Assembly: GCA_030704615.1 (NCBI GenBank)
Contig: CM060734.1
Coordinates: 8,494,001-8,558,000, forward strand
Source: Takakia lepidozioides
Taxonomy: Eukaryota > Streptophyta > Takakiopsida > Takakiales > Takakiaceae
Length of the DNA stretch: 64,000 nucleotides
Direction: 5' to 3'
In this document: positions 45,789-56,999 of the stretch, one piece after another
How the letters are laid out: the number at the start of each line of letters is the position of its first letter
Position numbering within the stretch: the first letter of the stretch is position 1
Notes under the pieces: model-generated
The model's input: only the letters and a program-made list of their open reading frames with translations
The model's database searches: none
Told to the model about the DNA's origin: nothing
Made by a program: the position numbers and the translations under genes

Positions 45789-45806
45789 TCCCCAGTATGG
45801 TCGCCA
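45789..45806 (-). promoter_or_regulatory. Primer binding site of G1-f
   Basis: On the minus strand TGGCGACCATACTGGGGA begins two bases after the LTR end CGACA. It starts with TGG, as expected for complementarity to a tRNA CCA end. The same 18 bases occur in G1-g. It resembles the TGGCGAC-type sites I recall from Tat/Ogre-like plant elements. The exact tRNA is not determined. Confidence 0.75.
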
Positions 45807-45808
45807 AA

Positions 45809-46308
45809 TGTCGAACGGCTTTTACTCACCCATCCCTTCGCTATCCGAGGTAGAAACTCCAAGATAGAAGAGTTGGATATCTGTAAGCACTCAGCCTGCT
45901 TAGTACAATCAGTCATGACCTGCAGCTAGTGAATCATGGTTGTGCTTCCCATTTGTATTCCTTTTTGCCTTCATGTTATCAATTTACCTTATCTGATACT
46001 AAAGCATCAGATTGCTTCAGTATCTTCTTAGTTCCAGTTAATCATGCATTCATTTCACAACTTCACTCATGTCTCTCTACACAGTGTGCTTGTATCGAAT
46101 AAGTATCAGATTACGATTTATCAGGTACTAGGCCAATGCGAAAGTGATTCTAATCCGCCCTACAGTATCACTACAACTCTGTATGAAATGAACCTCCATC
46201 AAGTCATCATCTCCTCTTCTGTGTAATCATCATCCCTATGCTACAAGATCGTGCCCTCCCTCTGACCTTCCCCCTGATGTCTAAGAAGTGATCCAAGAAG
46301 TGATCCCC
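45809..46308 (-). repeat. G1-f 5' LTR, truncated
   Basis: It matches the U5-side 500 bp of the G1-c LTR, ending CCGTTCGACA on the minus strand. It is cut off at about 46308, where repeat R fragment G starts. Confidence 0.85.
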
Positions 46309-46495
46309 CATTACTCCTGTTAACTGGTAACCTGTAGTTGATGCCTTATGTCAGCATCAGATCCCTTATGATGAAAAGCCTTCCCTACTCGTGGGCTTTC
46401 ATACTTTCCTGGATGTGGGTTTGCTCTTTATAGCACCACTAAAAAAATGCCCAGGTGTAACGTGATATGTCATTTTTTATACCTTGAGGAAATAT
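46309..46495 (+). repeat. Repeat R fragment G
   Basis: It matches copy A at about 13886-14076 (CATTACTCCTGTTAACTGG to GAGGAAATAT). It sits between the truncated G1-f LTR and the intact end of the G1-g LTR, so G1-g probably inserted into an R copy or beside one. Confidence 0.8.
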
Positions 46496-47746
46496 TGTCG
46501 CGCGGCTTTTACTCACCCATCCCTTCGCTATCCGAGGCGGAAACTCCAAGATAGAAGAGTTGGAAATCTCTAAGTACTCAGCCCGCGCAGAACAATCAGT
46601 CATGACCTACAGCTAGTGTATCATGGGGGTGTTTCCTATTTGTTTCCTTTTCCGCATTCATCTTAGCTACCTTACCATTGATAATTAAGTATCAGTTTGC
46701 TTCATCAATTTATCGGTTTCCTTAACTCCTCCATTCAATCCACAGCTTCACTCAGATCTCTCTACACAGTGTGATTGTATCGTATAAGTATCAGATTATG
46801 ATTTATCAGGTATCAGGCCGAAGCCATTATGTCTCTAATCTGCTCTACAATATCACTCTAGCTTTGCATATGACAAGCATCTACTAATCCTCTTTCCTCC
46901 TTCATCGTGCTCTCCGATCTCCGCTCCTGCCTGTCTCCGAAGTCCTCCCCGAATAATGATCCCCTTCCTATTCCCCGTTCTTCCCTTTATCCTCCTATCC
47001 GCGGTTCTAACCGTTTCCCTCTCTAACCGTCGTATGTGAACTAACATGTTCCCTTCACTGGTGTTGTTCCCCACAGTCGTTCCCTGTCCTACTCTTCGTT
47101 CCCTATTATCGTGACAGCTGTGTCAAGCGGTGACTGGCTGTGTTTGGCTGTGTCGGGCTGTGACTGGCTGTGTGTGCTGTGCCGGGCTGTGACTGGCTGT
47201 GTGGGCTGTGTCTGCTGTGACGGGTGTGTGGGCTGTGTGGGCTGTGGTGTTTGCTGTGACGACTGTGACGGGCTGTGTGTTGGCTGTGTGGGCTGTGACG
47301 GCTGTGTCGGCGGTGTGGGATTGGTGGGCTGTGACGATGTGACGGGCTTGTTGGCTGTGTGGGCTGTGACGGCTGTGTCGGCTGTGTGGGCTGTGACGAC
47401 TGTGACGGGCTGTGTTGGCTGTGTGGGCTGTGACGCTGTGTCGGCTGTGTGGGCTGTGACGACTGTGACGGGCTGTGTTGGGCTGTGTGGGCTGTGACGG
47501 CTGTGTCGGCTGTGTGGGCTGTGACGACTGTGACGGGCTGTGTTGGTGTGTGGGTTGTGACGACTGTGACGGGCTGTGTTGGCTGTGTGGGCTGTGACTG
47601 CTGTGTCGGCTGTGTGGGCTATGTAACCCCCCTCTACAGTGCGCTGCTGTCACCCCTAAGGTTCCTGTTTGTCTCAGTCTGTGCAAAAATTAAGGGTACC
47701 CTACAGATCCCGTATAAGTGTCTAAGTCCCCTACAGTCCTCTAACA
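46496..47746 (-). repeat. G1-g 3' LTR (1,251 bp)
   Basis: It ends TG...CA (minus strand TGTTAGAGG...CCGCGCGACA) next to a polypurine tract. The U5-side 600 bp match the 5' LTR start at 59034-59638, including the distinctive CGCGCGACA end. It is the longest LTR because its CACAGCC array (47111-47627) is expanded. Confidence 0.9.
47111..47627. repeat. CACAGCC tandem array in the G1-g LTR
   Basis: About 515 bp of GGCTGTGACG / GGCTGTGTGG / ACTGTGACGG units (plus strand) with partial higher-order repetition of a ~60-bp block. Long frames across it on both strands are low-complexity artefacts. Confidence 0.82.
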
Positions 47747-47763
47747 TTATCCCTTCCCCCCTC
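47747..47763 (-). promoter_or_regulatory. Polypurine tract of G1-g
   Basis: On the minus strand GAGGGGGGAAGGGATAA immediately precedes the LTR start TGTTAGAGG. Confidence 0.82.
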
Positions 47764-47780
47764 AAAAAGCCGTGTCCTCA

Positions 47781-50700
47781 CGGTTTACTGTTTCCGAGTA
47801 GCAACCCTTTGTGAGTGAGCACCTTGTTGACGTGAGAGTTTCGTGGTGGGCTGTGTGTACGAGCCCGAGGTCTGTCTCTGGTTGATGGAGATGGTTGATC
47901 ACTACCTGGATAAGTGAGGCCTTCTGGAGGTTGATATCGAGGTAATCTTTCCGGCATAGGAGATCCCCTTTGTTTCTTCTCTTCCATCTGAATTGCATAG
48001 TCTTCTCCCATGTCAAAAGAATTTTGTGAAGAAACAGTTGTATCAGAATCCTCATCGCCTCTCAGGTGTTTTAATTTTCGAACTTTTTGTGGAATCATCT
48101 GGGGCATACAATGCTGTCCTACCATGTCTGGAAGTTTGCATTTACAACCTGGTGTAACGTTGAACAGCAAAATGGTGTAGACACTGAGCTCCTTGTCTGT
48201 CCAGATGAGTGGGGTACCAATTACTGGTGCCGCGTGCAAGTATTTCCATGCGATATGTCCCTTATAGAAAATGTCATCAAGTCCGAATTTCTGTGTTGAC
48301 AAATTGTTGCAGGTGCTTGAAACCATGAACGAATTTGAGAATCCTTTTGTATCATAACTTTTGGGTCATATAGGTACATATGAGGTGGCCCGAAGGTAAT
48401 ACCCAATGATCTCCACTGGAGTAACTTTGAAAGCGTGCTTGCATCTTTTGTTGCTCTATGTGGTAACGTATCAGGAAACAAGCAGCGTAGTATAGCCCGC
48501 ACCCCATGACAATACTTGCTATCTCCTTGGTCTTGGTATAAATGAGTCCATGTACAACCTGGAAAGCAACCAATTCCCTCAACATGGTACCTGCCTCGTG
48601 CCAGTATTGTGCAAAGTGATGATCTTCAATATGTCGATTGTTTGGAAGAACTTTAGTCCTGGTTGCCACTGGCAGCCAAATACGCATGATTTGGTAGTAA
48701 TGTGCGAATGACTGCGGAGGACTAAATTCTTTCCAAGCCAAATCCAACATGATGGGAATTTGGTTGAAGGGCATAATCATAGCCCTACTGTACTCCCTTG
48801 GCAGCTGGAGTTTAGGTGGGTTAAAAGCTGCATTGCCCCATACTCCGGCTGTGGTGGCTGTGGTGTGGTTTGTAGTAACCACAGGTTCAGCTACTGGTAC
48901 ACTGACCTGTTGTGGTGGTGGTGGTACTGGTTCCTGTACCATTGGCATCTCCTGCACCTCCTGTGAAGACTGAAAAGCCAGAGTTCTGGCTTGCAAATAA
49001 GAAGCCATTAGCTGTTCCTGAGGGATATAGACTCTTTGGTCGATGTTTGAAGTGAGGTCTTCCACTTGAGTCTGGAGTCCGTCTACATCCTCTTGTAACT
49101 CTGCTATCCTACTATAGACATTGTCTATAGTAGTTGTGGCAATGTTCTGCACCTGCAGTCTGAGCTCATTCATCTCGCTTTGGGTGAGCTTCCGTGGGCT
49201 TTGCCCTCTACTGGCCCTTGTGCTAACCAGACCTGCATAAGGCTGTTATCCACCAAGCTGCTTGTGGTTCCCCTGAGAGTTTGCTCCTCTCTTAGCTTAT
49301 ACAATTCCAACTGCTGTTGTAAAGCCTTCATGCGCTTCGCCTGTGGCTCAACCAATTGCGCATAGGCAGCAAGTAGATTATTGGCTTCTTTCGAAGCCTT
49401 GTTACTGACCGCGATTTCATTTCTATTGGCCACGATGGTTTGTTGCAACTCCACGATGTATTCTCCTTCTCAGCTTCCATCTGCCTGTATTGCTTGAAAG
49501 TATCTTCATTGCGACAGATTGTATTCTTCATATCGACAATGAGCTTCATGTGCTCCACATTCTCTTCTTCTGCCTTCGTACATTTTTCCGCTTGACTGTT
49601 TATTTCTTTTGTTGATTGGTCAAGCATAGTTGTAAATGTAGCGCATTGTATCGCCATCCTGTTATGCACTGTCTGCAACTCCGTATGTAGTGCATTCAGT
49701 TCTTGCAACTTGCTTTCATGCTGCACTGCATTTGGTATAGCTGTTGCTTATGTGCTTCGTGCAACTGGTCTTGCGCGAGGCCTGCCTCAATCAATTGTTG
49801 CTTGGCCAATTGCAAAAGCCATTTCTGTATTGGCCAAGTCCCTCTCATCTTGAGAGTGACCTCTTCATCGACCTTGTTTGAACACTCAGTGGCAAGTCGA
49901 GCCTCAAACTCCTTCCTGAGTTCTTCTTTCAAGGCTGTCAATTGGGTAATTGGAACATGGGTTTTGACATAAGTCCCCAACAAATTAAGTGTCCTGCCTA
50001 TGGAATTCATCAGCATTGCCTGTTGAGGGTCATCATGGTGAGGTTGCTGCTGTTCCTCCCGATCTTCAACAGTATGATGTTCACTAACCATTCAGACCAT
50101 GTCCCACCGGATTTTCTTCCTGAACTACTTCATTATGACCGGTGCTACAGTGTCATGGCCTTCCGCCTGTGGTACCTCCGACACAGGTGTGTGCATTATA
50201 TGTACCTCAGGATTTCTCTTGGGCAACTGTTGCACCTCTGGGATTTCTGTCTGCTTGACCAGACCAGAATATTCATAGAGAAGGTCCCCTTCTCTATTTC
50301 CGCCACTATCTGTTCTGTAGTTGGAATATCTATCCCTTCACTTTCCAAATCTATTATTTCGGGTTGAGCTGCATGGATAACTTGTGACCTTGTGACAAGT
50401 CGTTCAAGTGGCTGTGTTGGTTGTGATGCAGAAGTAACTTCTTCCTCCCTCTCTGAAGGTCCTGCTTCCAGTAATAACATTCTTTGTGCTGCTGTCCCCT
50501 CCCTGGTAATGAGCTTGGGAAACATTATCATGCGGAATCCGTGAAGCCAGTGGATCCGCCACTACAGTCTTTTCCCTTCTCTGCTCTTAGTCTCGGGTTG
50601 TGCTGCTAGTCCACCTCACTGTGTGAAGAGCCTTGCTCTTCATTGCAGTTGTTTCTGGCTCAAACACTCCCATTTCCTTCCTTTCTTGTGCATTAAGTAT

Positions 50701-51545
50701 GCCAGAACTAAGGATTATTTGAGCAATGATTGGGCCAGACACTATGATAGGAGATTTGCGGTAGTACCGTGTAATCTTTTCATTTCATCCTCTACCAGTG
50801 CGTTGTACATTATGTCCGCCCATGGTACCTCTTGTCCCTTCAAGCCTATGAGGATTTCCTCTGTGAAGGATCTGCTCAAATATTGTTGGTTCTGTTTCAG
50901 GGGCAATCAGAACGTTCAATACTTGGCCTATGTCTTTTAACCTGGGTACACAGCTTTGGTACAAGCATAACCCTGAGTTTTAAAGAAACTCCCTTCTTGG
51001 AATAAATCCCCTATTTGCAGTCTTTCTCTGTGTTCTTCCACATACACATGACCTTCTGGCAATCGAAACAATTGCTGGAGGTTATAGGGGAGTAATCATT
51101 AATTCAACTCCCTTCACCGTTGTTGTTCCTGTTTGGCTCAAAGTTCTGCAAAAAATTGTAACATGTACTGTCTATGGTGAGTGTCCAATCCATGCTTTGC
51201 AATCCTTCCAATCTCAGCTCCATTCAGTATCTTTATCGCCTGTGGGGGTAGCCATCGTTTGTTTCTGCAGAATTGTGGTGCTCTTCACCCTGATTTTCCT
51301 CCATTCCTCTCACTCTCTTCATCTTAGACTCACAGAATGCTTTGGCTGTAAACAACTGCAGGAATGCCTTGTAGTGCACAAAGCAGAAACGTATGGTTGC
51401 CGCAGAAAGCTATGGGTAATCTCTTGTAAGCCTGCGGGGCTTGCAAGCATTGTTCAAGAGAAAAGCTCTGCTCTTCGTTTCGTGTCTCTGCCATTGCGTA
51501 AAAATATTGCGAGCGTATAGTCTGTTAGTTCCTCCATAGTTTCCA
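47781..51545 (-). pseudogene. G1 additional ORF (aORF), copy g, full span
   Basis: This is the only copy in which the whole aORF is present in order. The N-domain (about 51545-50600) is highly broken. The acidic/Pro spacer (50531-50196) has LLLEAGPSEREEEVTSAS. The coiled coil (50091-49000) has LNLLGTYVKTHVP, LRLQVQNIATTTIDNVYSRI and VDGLQTQVEDLTSNID. The C-domain (48850-48352) has MPFNQIPIMLDLAWKEFSP, HYYQIMRIWLP and IASIVMGCGLYYAACF. The C-terminal end (48500-47778) has PPHMYLYDPKVMIQKDSQ, QHCMPQMIPQKVRKLKHL and PERLPRYQPPEG. The natural end lies about 20 bp before the polypurine tract. Intact, it would encode roughly 1,200 residues, longer than gag. Function unknown; a capsid, scaffold or env-replacing role is speculation. 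Confidence 0.72.
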
Positions 51546-52330
51546 CGTTATAGCATTATGGCCTGTCCTGTCGAGACGCCCGTTACTCAGAACGACGCCG
51601 CCTCTTGCGCTTAATTCCCTCCATTTTCTGATCATTTCTCTGGTTTTCTATTGGCTGTATCCGCTGTGACTGGATTTAACTTTATCTTCTTTAGTGGACT
51701 TTCCTGTTGGATAGTCCACTAGGATCACACATGCGACATGAATTCAGTTTTTCTGTACTTGCCGTTCGTTCTGTTTCCTTTTTCCGTATTCATTAATGGG
51801 CCCGCCTTTCATCCCTTTTGACGGCCGTTCTTGTCCTCTTTCTTTTGACACCTGTCCTTGCACTTTCATTCTCTGCTGTGTGTCGCACCTGACCTCCACG
51901 TGTCTATTTTTAAATTAATTCCGTTTCTTCTTCCTTCAGCCATTTCCTGAAGTTTTATGTGTCCACTTGTCACTGATTCTATGGATCGTGTAACTTAGTA
52001 GGCTGTGTTGAGCGAGTTGTGACAGGCTGTGTCATACTGTGTTACGCTGTGATAGGCTGTGTTGCACTGTGGTAAGCTGTGATAGGCGTGTGACACGCTT
52101 TGCGTAGGTTGTGATAGGCTGGGCTGTGTAGTCGGGAAGGGCTGTGATAGGTGTGTGTCACGCCGTGCTGGGCTGTGTGATAGGTGTGTCACCCGTGATG
52201 GGCTGTGATAGGTATATGACGCGGTTGGGCTGTGATAGCGGGTGTGTCACGCCGTGATGGGCTGTGATAGGCTGTGTATCACGCCGTGATGGGCTGTGAT
52301 AGGCTGTGTCACGTTTGTTTTGCCCACCCG
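51546..52330 (-). pseudogene. G1 linker with degenerate repeat array, copy g
   Basis: Between integrase and aORF. The proximal part (52320-52010) is the CACAGCCCATCACGG-type array, with irregular units that no longer keep frame. The distal part contains CRMCDPSGLSNRKV at 51738-51697, a CCHC knuckle that has lost His and the last Cys. Confidence 0.65.
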
Positions 52331-52331
52331 G

Positions 52332-53530
52332 TCATATATACTGGCCTAGCGACAAGTGTTCCATACTCCGTTCGTACACTGGTGCAGCCCGTGACTGCTC
52401 TTGCGGTTCAACATGCAAATCATGCTGCAGGGGTTTGTCATGGATACCACTGTACCCCTTCAACTTATTTGCATTGACTCTTCCCAGCATTTCTTTGTTA
52501 ATGGTTTGTAACATGGCTGTGTTGTTATCATACATCTTTTGTATGACATAAGGTCCTTTCCATGGTGATTTAAGCTTAGAAGCTTGAATCTTTCCTTTCT
52601 TCTGCAACCATAGAACCAAATCCCCCGTCTTAAAAGTCTTTAATTGCCTTCATCAAACTGTTCCTTTCGCTTCATCTGAATTCTGGTCATATTATCCGCT
52701 GCATCAGCACGTACTTCTTCCACATGGTATAATTCATGTTTCCTGACCTTGATGGAGTCTTGCAATTCCATTCTTTTTCCCCCTCCGTTCTCATGGTAGG
52801 TAACAGGAATTCCACTGGAAGTAAGGCTTCCATACCATAAACTAATTGGAATGGTGTATACTTGTGGTGACTTTATACGAAGTCCTGTATGACCATAAAG
52901 CTGTCAGCAGCTTTGTATCCCAATCCGTTCTGTTGCATTGACTATCTTAGCCAAGATAGTACATAGTATTTTGTTGGTAGCCTCTGCCTGTCATTACCCT
53001 GTGGTAATATGTTGTACTCTTTCTATGCACAATCATAAACTCTTTAGTCAATAACTCAATGGTCTCATTCATGAAGTGACTTCCTTGATCACTGATAAAT
53101 TCTAAGGGACATCCAAATCGTGTAAGTATGTTCTCGTACAGGAACCTTGCTGTGGACTTGGCTGTGTTGTCCCTCAAAGCTTTAGCTTCCACCCACTTTG
53201 TAGTATAATCAGTGGCTGTATTAATGTACCTGTAATTTGTACCTGTTTTGTCTTGGATGGTGGATTAATTGGTCCAACAAAGTCTAGTCCCCATTTCTGA
53301 AATGGTTCCGTAGGCATTGTAGGATGCAAGGCCATTCTTCCAGATCTCTGCAAAGGTCCTAGCCTCTGACATTCATCACACTTCTGACAATACTCATGTA
53401 CATCTTTGACCAAGTAGGCCACCAGTATCCTGCGAGTAGTATCTTTCTACTGGTAGTCTCTTCTCCAAAATGACCTCCAGCCACTCCTTTATGAACTTTC
53501 CTCCAAGACTTTATTTACTTCATGGTGGTA
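52332..53530 (-). pseudogene. G1 integrase, copy g
   Basis: Minus-strand pieces cover the zinc domain (GVAGGHFGEE and CQKCDECQRLG), the first Asp (KWGLDFVGPINPP), the second Asp (EFISDQGSHF) and the C-terminal domain (LWLQKKGKIQASKLK, YVIQKMYDNNTAML). The Glu block is broken by an indel near 52990. The frame ends in the linker at about 52332. It retains CAG at 52658-52660. Confidence 0.85.
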
Positions 53531-53559
53531 CAAGCATCGTTTTAGTACTCCATCAGGTC

Positions 53560-55250
53560 CTAACTTACATTCTGCTTCCTACCATAGTATAAGGTAAAGC
53601 TCTGATAGCAATTCTCTTCCTCTGCTCCTTACCATAACTAGGTGGGCACTGACCATGAGCAAGGTAGTATCTGATTGGCCACTGCCAATCTAACCATTCA
53701 TCTGCACTTCCTTGCACCTCCATTACAAAAAAACTCGCATCAGGTAACTGATCGTCCACTCCTGTGGCGGCCTCTCCTGTTGTTAGTCGTGACAAATGAT
53801 CTGCCACAAGATGCAAACGGCCAGGCTTGTAAATAACTCGAACTCAAACTCATGCAAGATTATTAACCACCTCGCTATCCTTCCACTTATCAAAGGTTTG
53901 TTCACCAGATATATCAGAGCCTGGTGATCCACATAAAACATAAACTTTCTTCCCAATAGGTAATGCCTGAATTTCTTCACTGCATAGATCATTGCCAATG
54001 CTTCTTTTCCGTTGTGCTATAGTTCCTCTCAGCACTGTTCATCAACCGGCTAGCATAGTACACAGGTGAATCTATATTCCCTGTAACATTCTGGGCTAAC
54101 ACCGCTCCCAACGCTTCTCCTGATGCATCGCAGTGAACATGAAATACTACATGCCAGTGAGGGTTAATCAGCACAGGTGTAGTTGTACTGACAGTGTAAG
54201 TTCCTCAAACGCCTGTTGACATTCAGCTGTCCATGCAAACACTGCATCTTTCTTCAGAAGCTTGCTCAATGGTGCTGCTATTTGTGCATACCTTTGACAA
54301 ATCTTCTGTAATAACTGGTTTGCCCAAGGAATCTCCTTAAACTCTTAACATTCACTGGTGGTGGAGAGGCTTTAATGGACTCTGTCTTCCTGGGATCCAC
54401 AAGGAGTCCCTTCTTACACACAATGTGTCCCAGAAGCACCCCTGAGTTCACACAGAAAGTACACTTCTCTGGATTCAAGCCCAGACCTCTCATCCTGCAT
54501 CTGGCCAGGCATAACTCCAATTTATGCAAGTGCTCATTCTTAGAGCTGTACACACTGAAATCATCAAAAACACCTGCATGAAATCATCCAGATACTCATG
54601 AAAAGATTCACTTATCACTCTCTGAAAGGTCGCTGGTGCATTACAAAGTCCAAAGGGCATGACTTTGTATGCATAAGCCCCCCAGTCTGTGATGAAAGCT
54701 GTTTTCCCTTGGTCTTCTTCTGCCACTTGCACTTGATTATAACCACTGAAGCCATCCATGAATGAGTACATCTCATGGCCTGCCACAGTGTGTCTAATAC
54801 TGCTTCTGTGAATGGCAAAGGGAAAGGATCTTTCTTCGTACAAGCATTCAGCTTCTTATAGTTCACACATACTCTTAGTTTGCCATTCTTCTTGGGAACT
54901 ATAACAATGGGTGACAACCAAGTTGTATACTCTATTGGGTATATAAACTTAGCCTCAGCCAACTTCTTTATCTCTTCTCCAACCTTCTGTGCGTAGTTGG
55001 GATTCATTCTATACCTCGCCTGCTTGATTGGTACTGACCCTGGTTCCAGTTCAATTATGCTGACAGACTTCAGGTGGTATCCCTTTTAGATCCTCATAGC
55101 TCCAAGCAAATACATCTCTGTATATTTGATGAACAAGCTTTTGCTTCTTCGAAGAATTCCGCTCCAAATCAGCTCCTACTTTCACCATCCTCGGTTCCTC
55201 GAGTTCCCACATTACTTCTCTCACCTGCTCATCAGCTGTGATTGTCAACC
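53560..55250 (-). pseudogene. G1 reverse transcriptase and RNase H, copy g
   Basis: Pieces at 55248-55051, 55007-54615, 54843-54490 and 54553-54278 encode RT with SPIVIVPKKNGKLRVCVNYK, FMDGF, MPFGLCNAPATFQR and CTFCVNSGVLLGHIVC. The catalytic block reads FL-MI-SVC in frame because two bases are missing near 54565. RNase H (54174-53783) shows HCDASGEALGAVLAQN and YVDHQALIYLVNKP. A connection domain (53816-53565) has HLVADHLSRLTTGE, typical of the RNase H-integrase joint. The numerous single-base deletions relative to G1-f may be decay or assembly error. Confidence 0.85.
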
Positions 55251-55404
55251 GGTCACCACTTCATCCTGTAAGCTCACAGTGGCTGGTTCTTCTAGGATTT
55301 CTATTTCTCCTTCTCTTTCTTCATAGAAATGTGATGGGTAAATGCTGGTTTCTCTTCAGTTGGTGTTGCTGTCACTACACCACAGCAGATACCTCTCAAA
55401 CAAC

Positions 55405-55946
55405 TTAGGCTTTCCAGCCGCATCTCTGCAACCTGCTCCCATTCTGGGTGTGCAGCAAATAGGGTAGCTTCCTGCTCCTCATCCAGTCCTCCCTCCAGTC
55501 ATACTCTCTGACTCCTCGAGGTCTTCTTGTAGCAGGTAATCTACTAGATTTCTTTGTGGTAATTTGTATCTCGTGCATCCCATTATGCACAGTTAGTAAC
55601 TGAGAATTCCAGTCATGGAATACCCTGGCCTGTTTCAGCCACGGACGTCCCAATAATAAGGAGTAAGCCTCCATGACTTCATCCATTTTTAATACAGTTA
55701 CTGTGATCATAAAGATCATTCTGTATCTGTATCTTAACTCCTCTTATTAATCCCAATGGCTGTACACTTCTTTGATCTGCCATTGTTACTGTAAATGGGG
55801 GCTGGTTTCATGTTACTTAGACCAAGCTTCTTCCTTAATTGGTCTGTCATGATATTTACTCCAGAACCACCATCTATCAGTACATCAGTTAGTTCTGTGC
55901 TTCCAATTCTCAATTGGATTACTGGCATAGAATCATCAAAGTCCAT
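55405..55946 (-). pseudogene. G1 protease, copy g
   Basis: Minus-strand frames 55946-55734 and 55719-55405 carry PVIQLRIGSTELTDVLIDGG (active-site Asp), then a frameshift, then YSLLLGRPWLKQARVFHDW and MHEIQITTKKSSRLPATR. Same layout as in G1-f. Confidence 0.82.
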
Positions 55947-56137
55947 GACTGTTCTCGCCTTCCGGCTTCACATTATAACTGGTCACCTTGCTGTTCAGGT
56001 CTGTGTTTCCTGTCTCTTGGGCAATTCGATTGATTGCCTGATACAGCCTGTGCCTACAATAAGGTGCCACAGCTAATAGCTGTCCAATGGTAATTTCTGC
56101 TTTGGTCTGACATATTACTTCAGCCAAAGTCTCTTCA

Positions 56138-56965
56138 TTACTTTGCATGTCTGCATCTTCTTTTTCCTTTCTTCCTCACTCCCCTCTTTTTCTCCATCCG
56201 AATCAGAGGAATCTGCCACAGGAATATCAGTACTCTTTGCATTTCCCTTATAGTATCTGCCACTTCCTTGTGCAGTTCCTTCTCATCCTTCCAAGTCTCT
56301 TCATCTTCAGGCATATCATTGCCACTTCCAGTCTCATCTTCTTCCTCTTCTACTGGAGGTATTAGTTTGGCTTTACTTCTTGTTACTATCATTGTACTTA
56401 CTTCTGGTACAACACATGGCCTAACCATGTGAGCTGCCACCACTGGGCCCTCATTCACAGGAGCTCTCATCTCATTCTGGTGTCTTATCCAGAATGAACA
56501 GGCTGCCTTGCGATGTCCTGGCTGATTACAATAGTAACATAGCTCTTCACCATTGGGTCCTCGCCCTTGGTCTGGTCTTGGATTATTTCTATAATCCTGA
56601 TTCCCGGGCTGGTAATTCCCCCTTGGATTACCCTGATAGTTGCCTCTGGAATTTCCTTGGTAATTCCCTCTTGAATTACCTCTCCCTTCCATGCCATTGT
56701 TATAACCACCAGACCTACCATAGTGGTCCTGATCATTGCTTCTTCTTGGCTGGGGCTGCACCTGATGCACCCTTACTTGCCTAGGTTTCTCTTGCAGCTG
56801 TCCTTCTGTTGTAGTAACAATTCTCAGTAGAATGGTTATCCATTTTACAGATAGTACAGTGTTTCTCCTTCATGTGGCATTCTGTGGTGGTATGGCCTTC
56901 ATTCTGGCACTTTGCACACCATACACCTTCCTCCAATGTGTTGCAGCCTCTGTGGCATACTTCTT
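56138..56965 (-). pseudogene. G1 nucleocapsid region with three CCHC knuckles
   Basis: On the minus strand two adjacent knuckles, CAKCQNEGHTTTEC and CTICKMDNHSTENC (about 56930-56820), precede a Gln/Arg-rich stretch and a repeated GNSRGNYQGN region (about 56690-56590). A third knuckle, CYYCNQPGHRKAAC, follows at about 56550-56509. All three fit CX2CX4HX4C. These would bind element RNA. The frame continues to MIVTRSKAKLIPPVE, the start of the protease-proximal region that also survives in G1-f. Confidence 0.82.
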
Positions 56966-56999
56966 CAAGATTTCTTCCAATCTTTTCTCATAGTTATCC

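Larger units (their letters stand above)
42736..46308 (-). mobile_element. G1-f: truncated G1 (partial LTR, PBS, leader, protease, RT, RNase H)
   Basis: Read on the minus strand from 46308: partial 5' LTR, primer site, leader frame, then directly the post-knuckle region, protease, RT and RNase H to 42736. Gag is missing at its normal place (junction about 45300), and a gag piece lies inverted just beyond the RNase H end (41791-42735). Integrase and everything 3' of it are absent. Confidence 0.85.

Noticed and set aside
47111-47627. Long Cys/Gly/Val and His/Ser/Thr-rich proteins on the two strands
   Set aside because: They are translations of a 10-bp-period LTR satellite; every frame avoiding stops there is open by composition.
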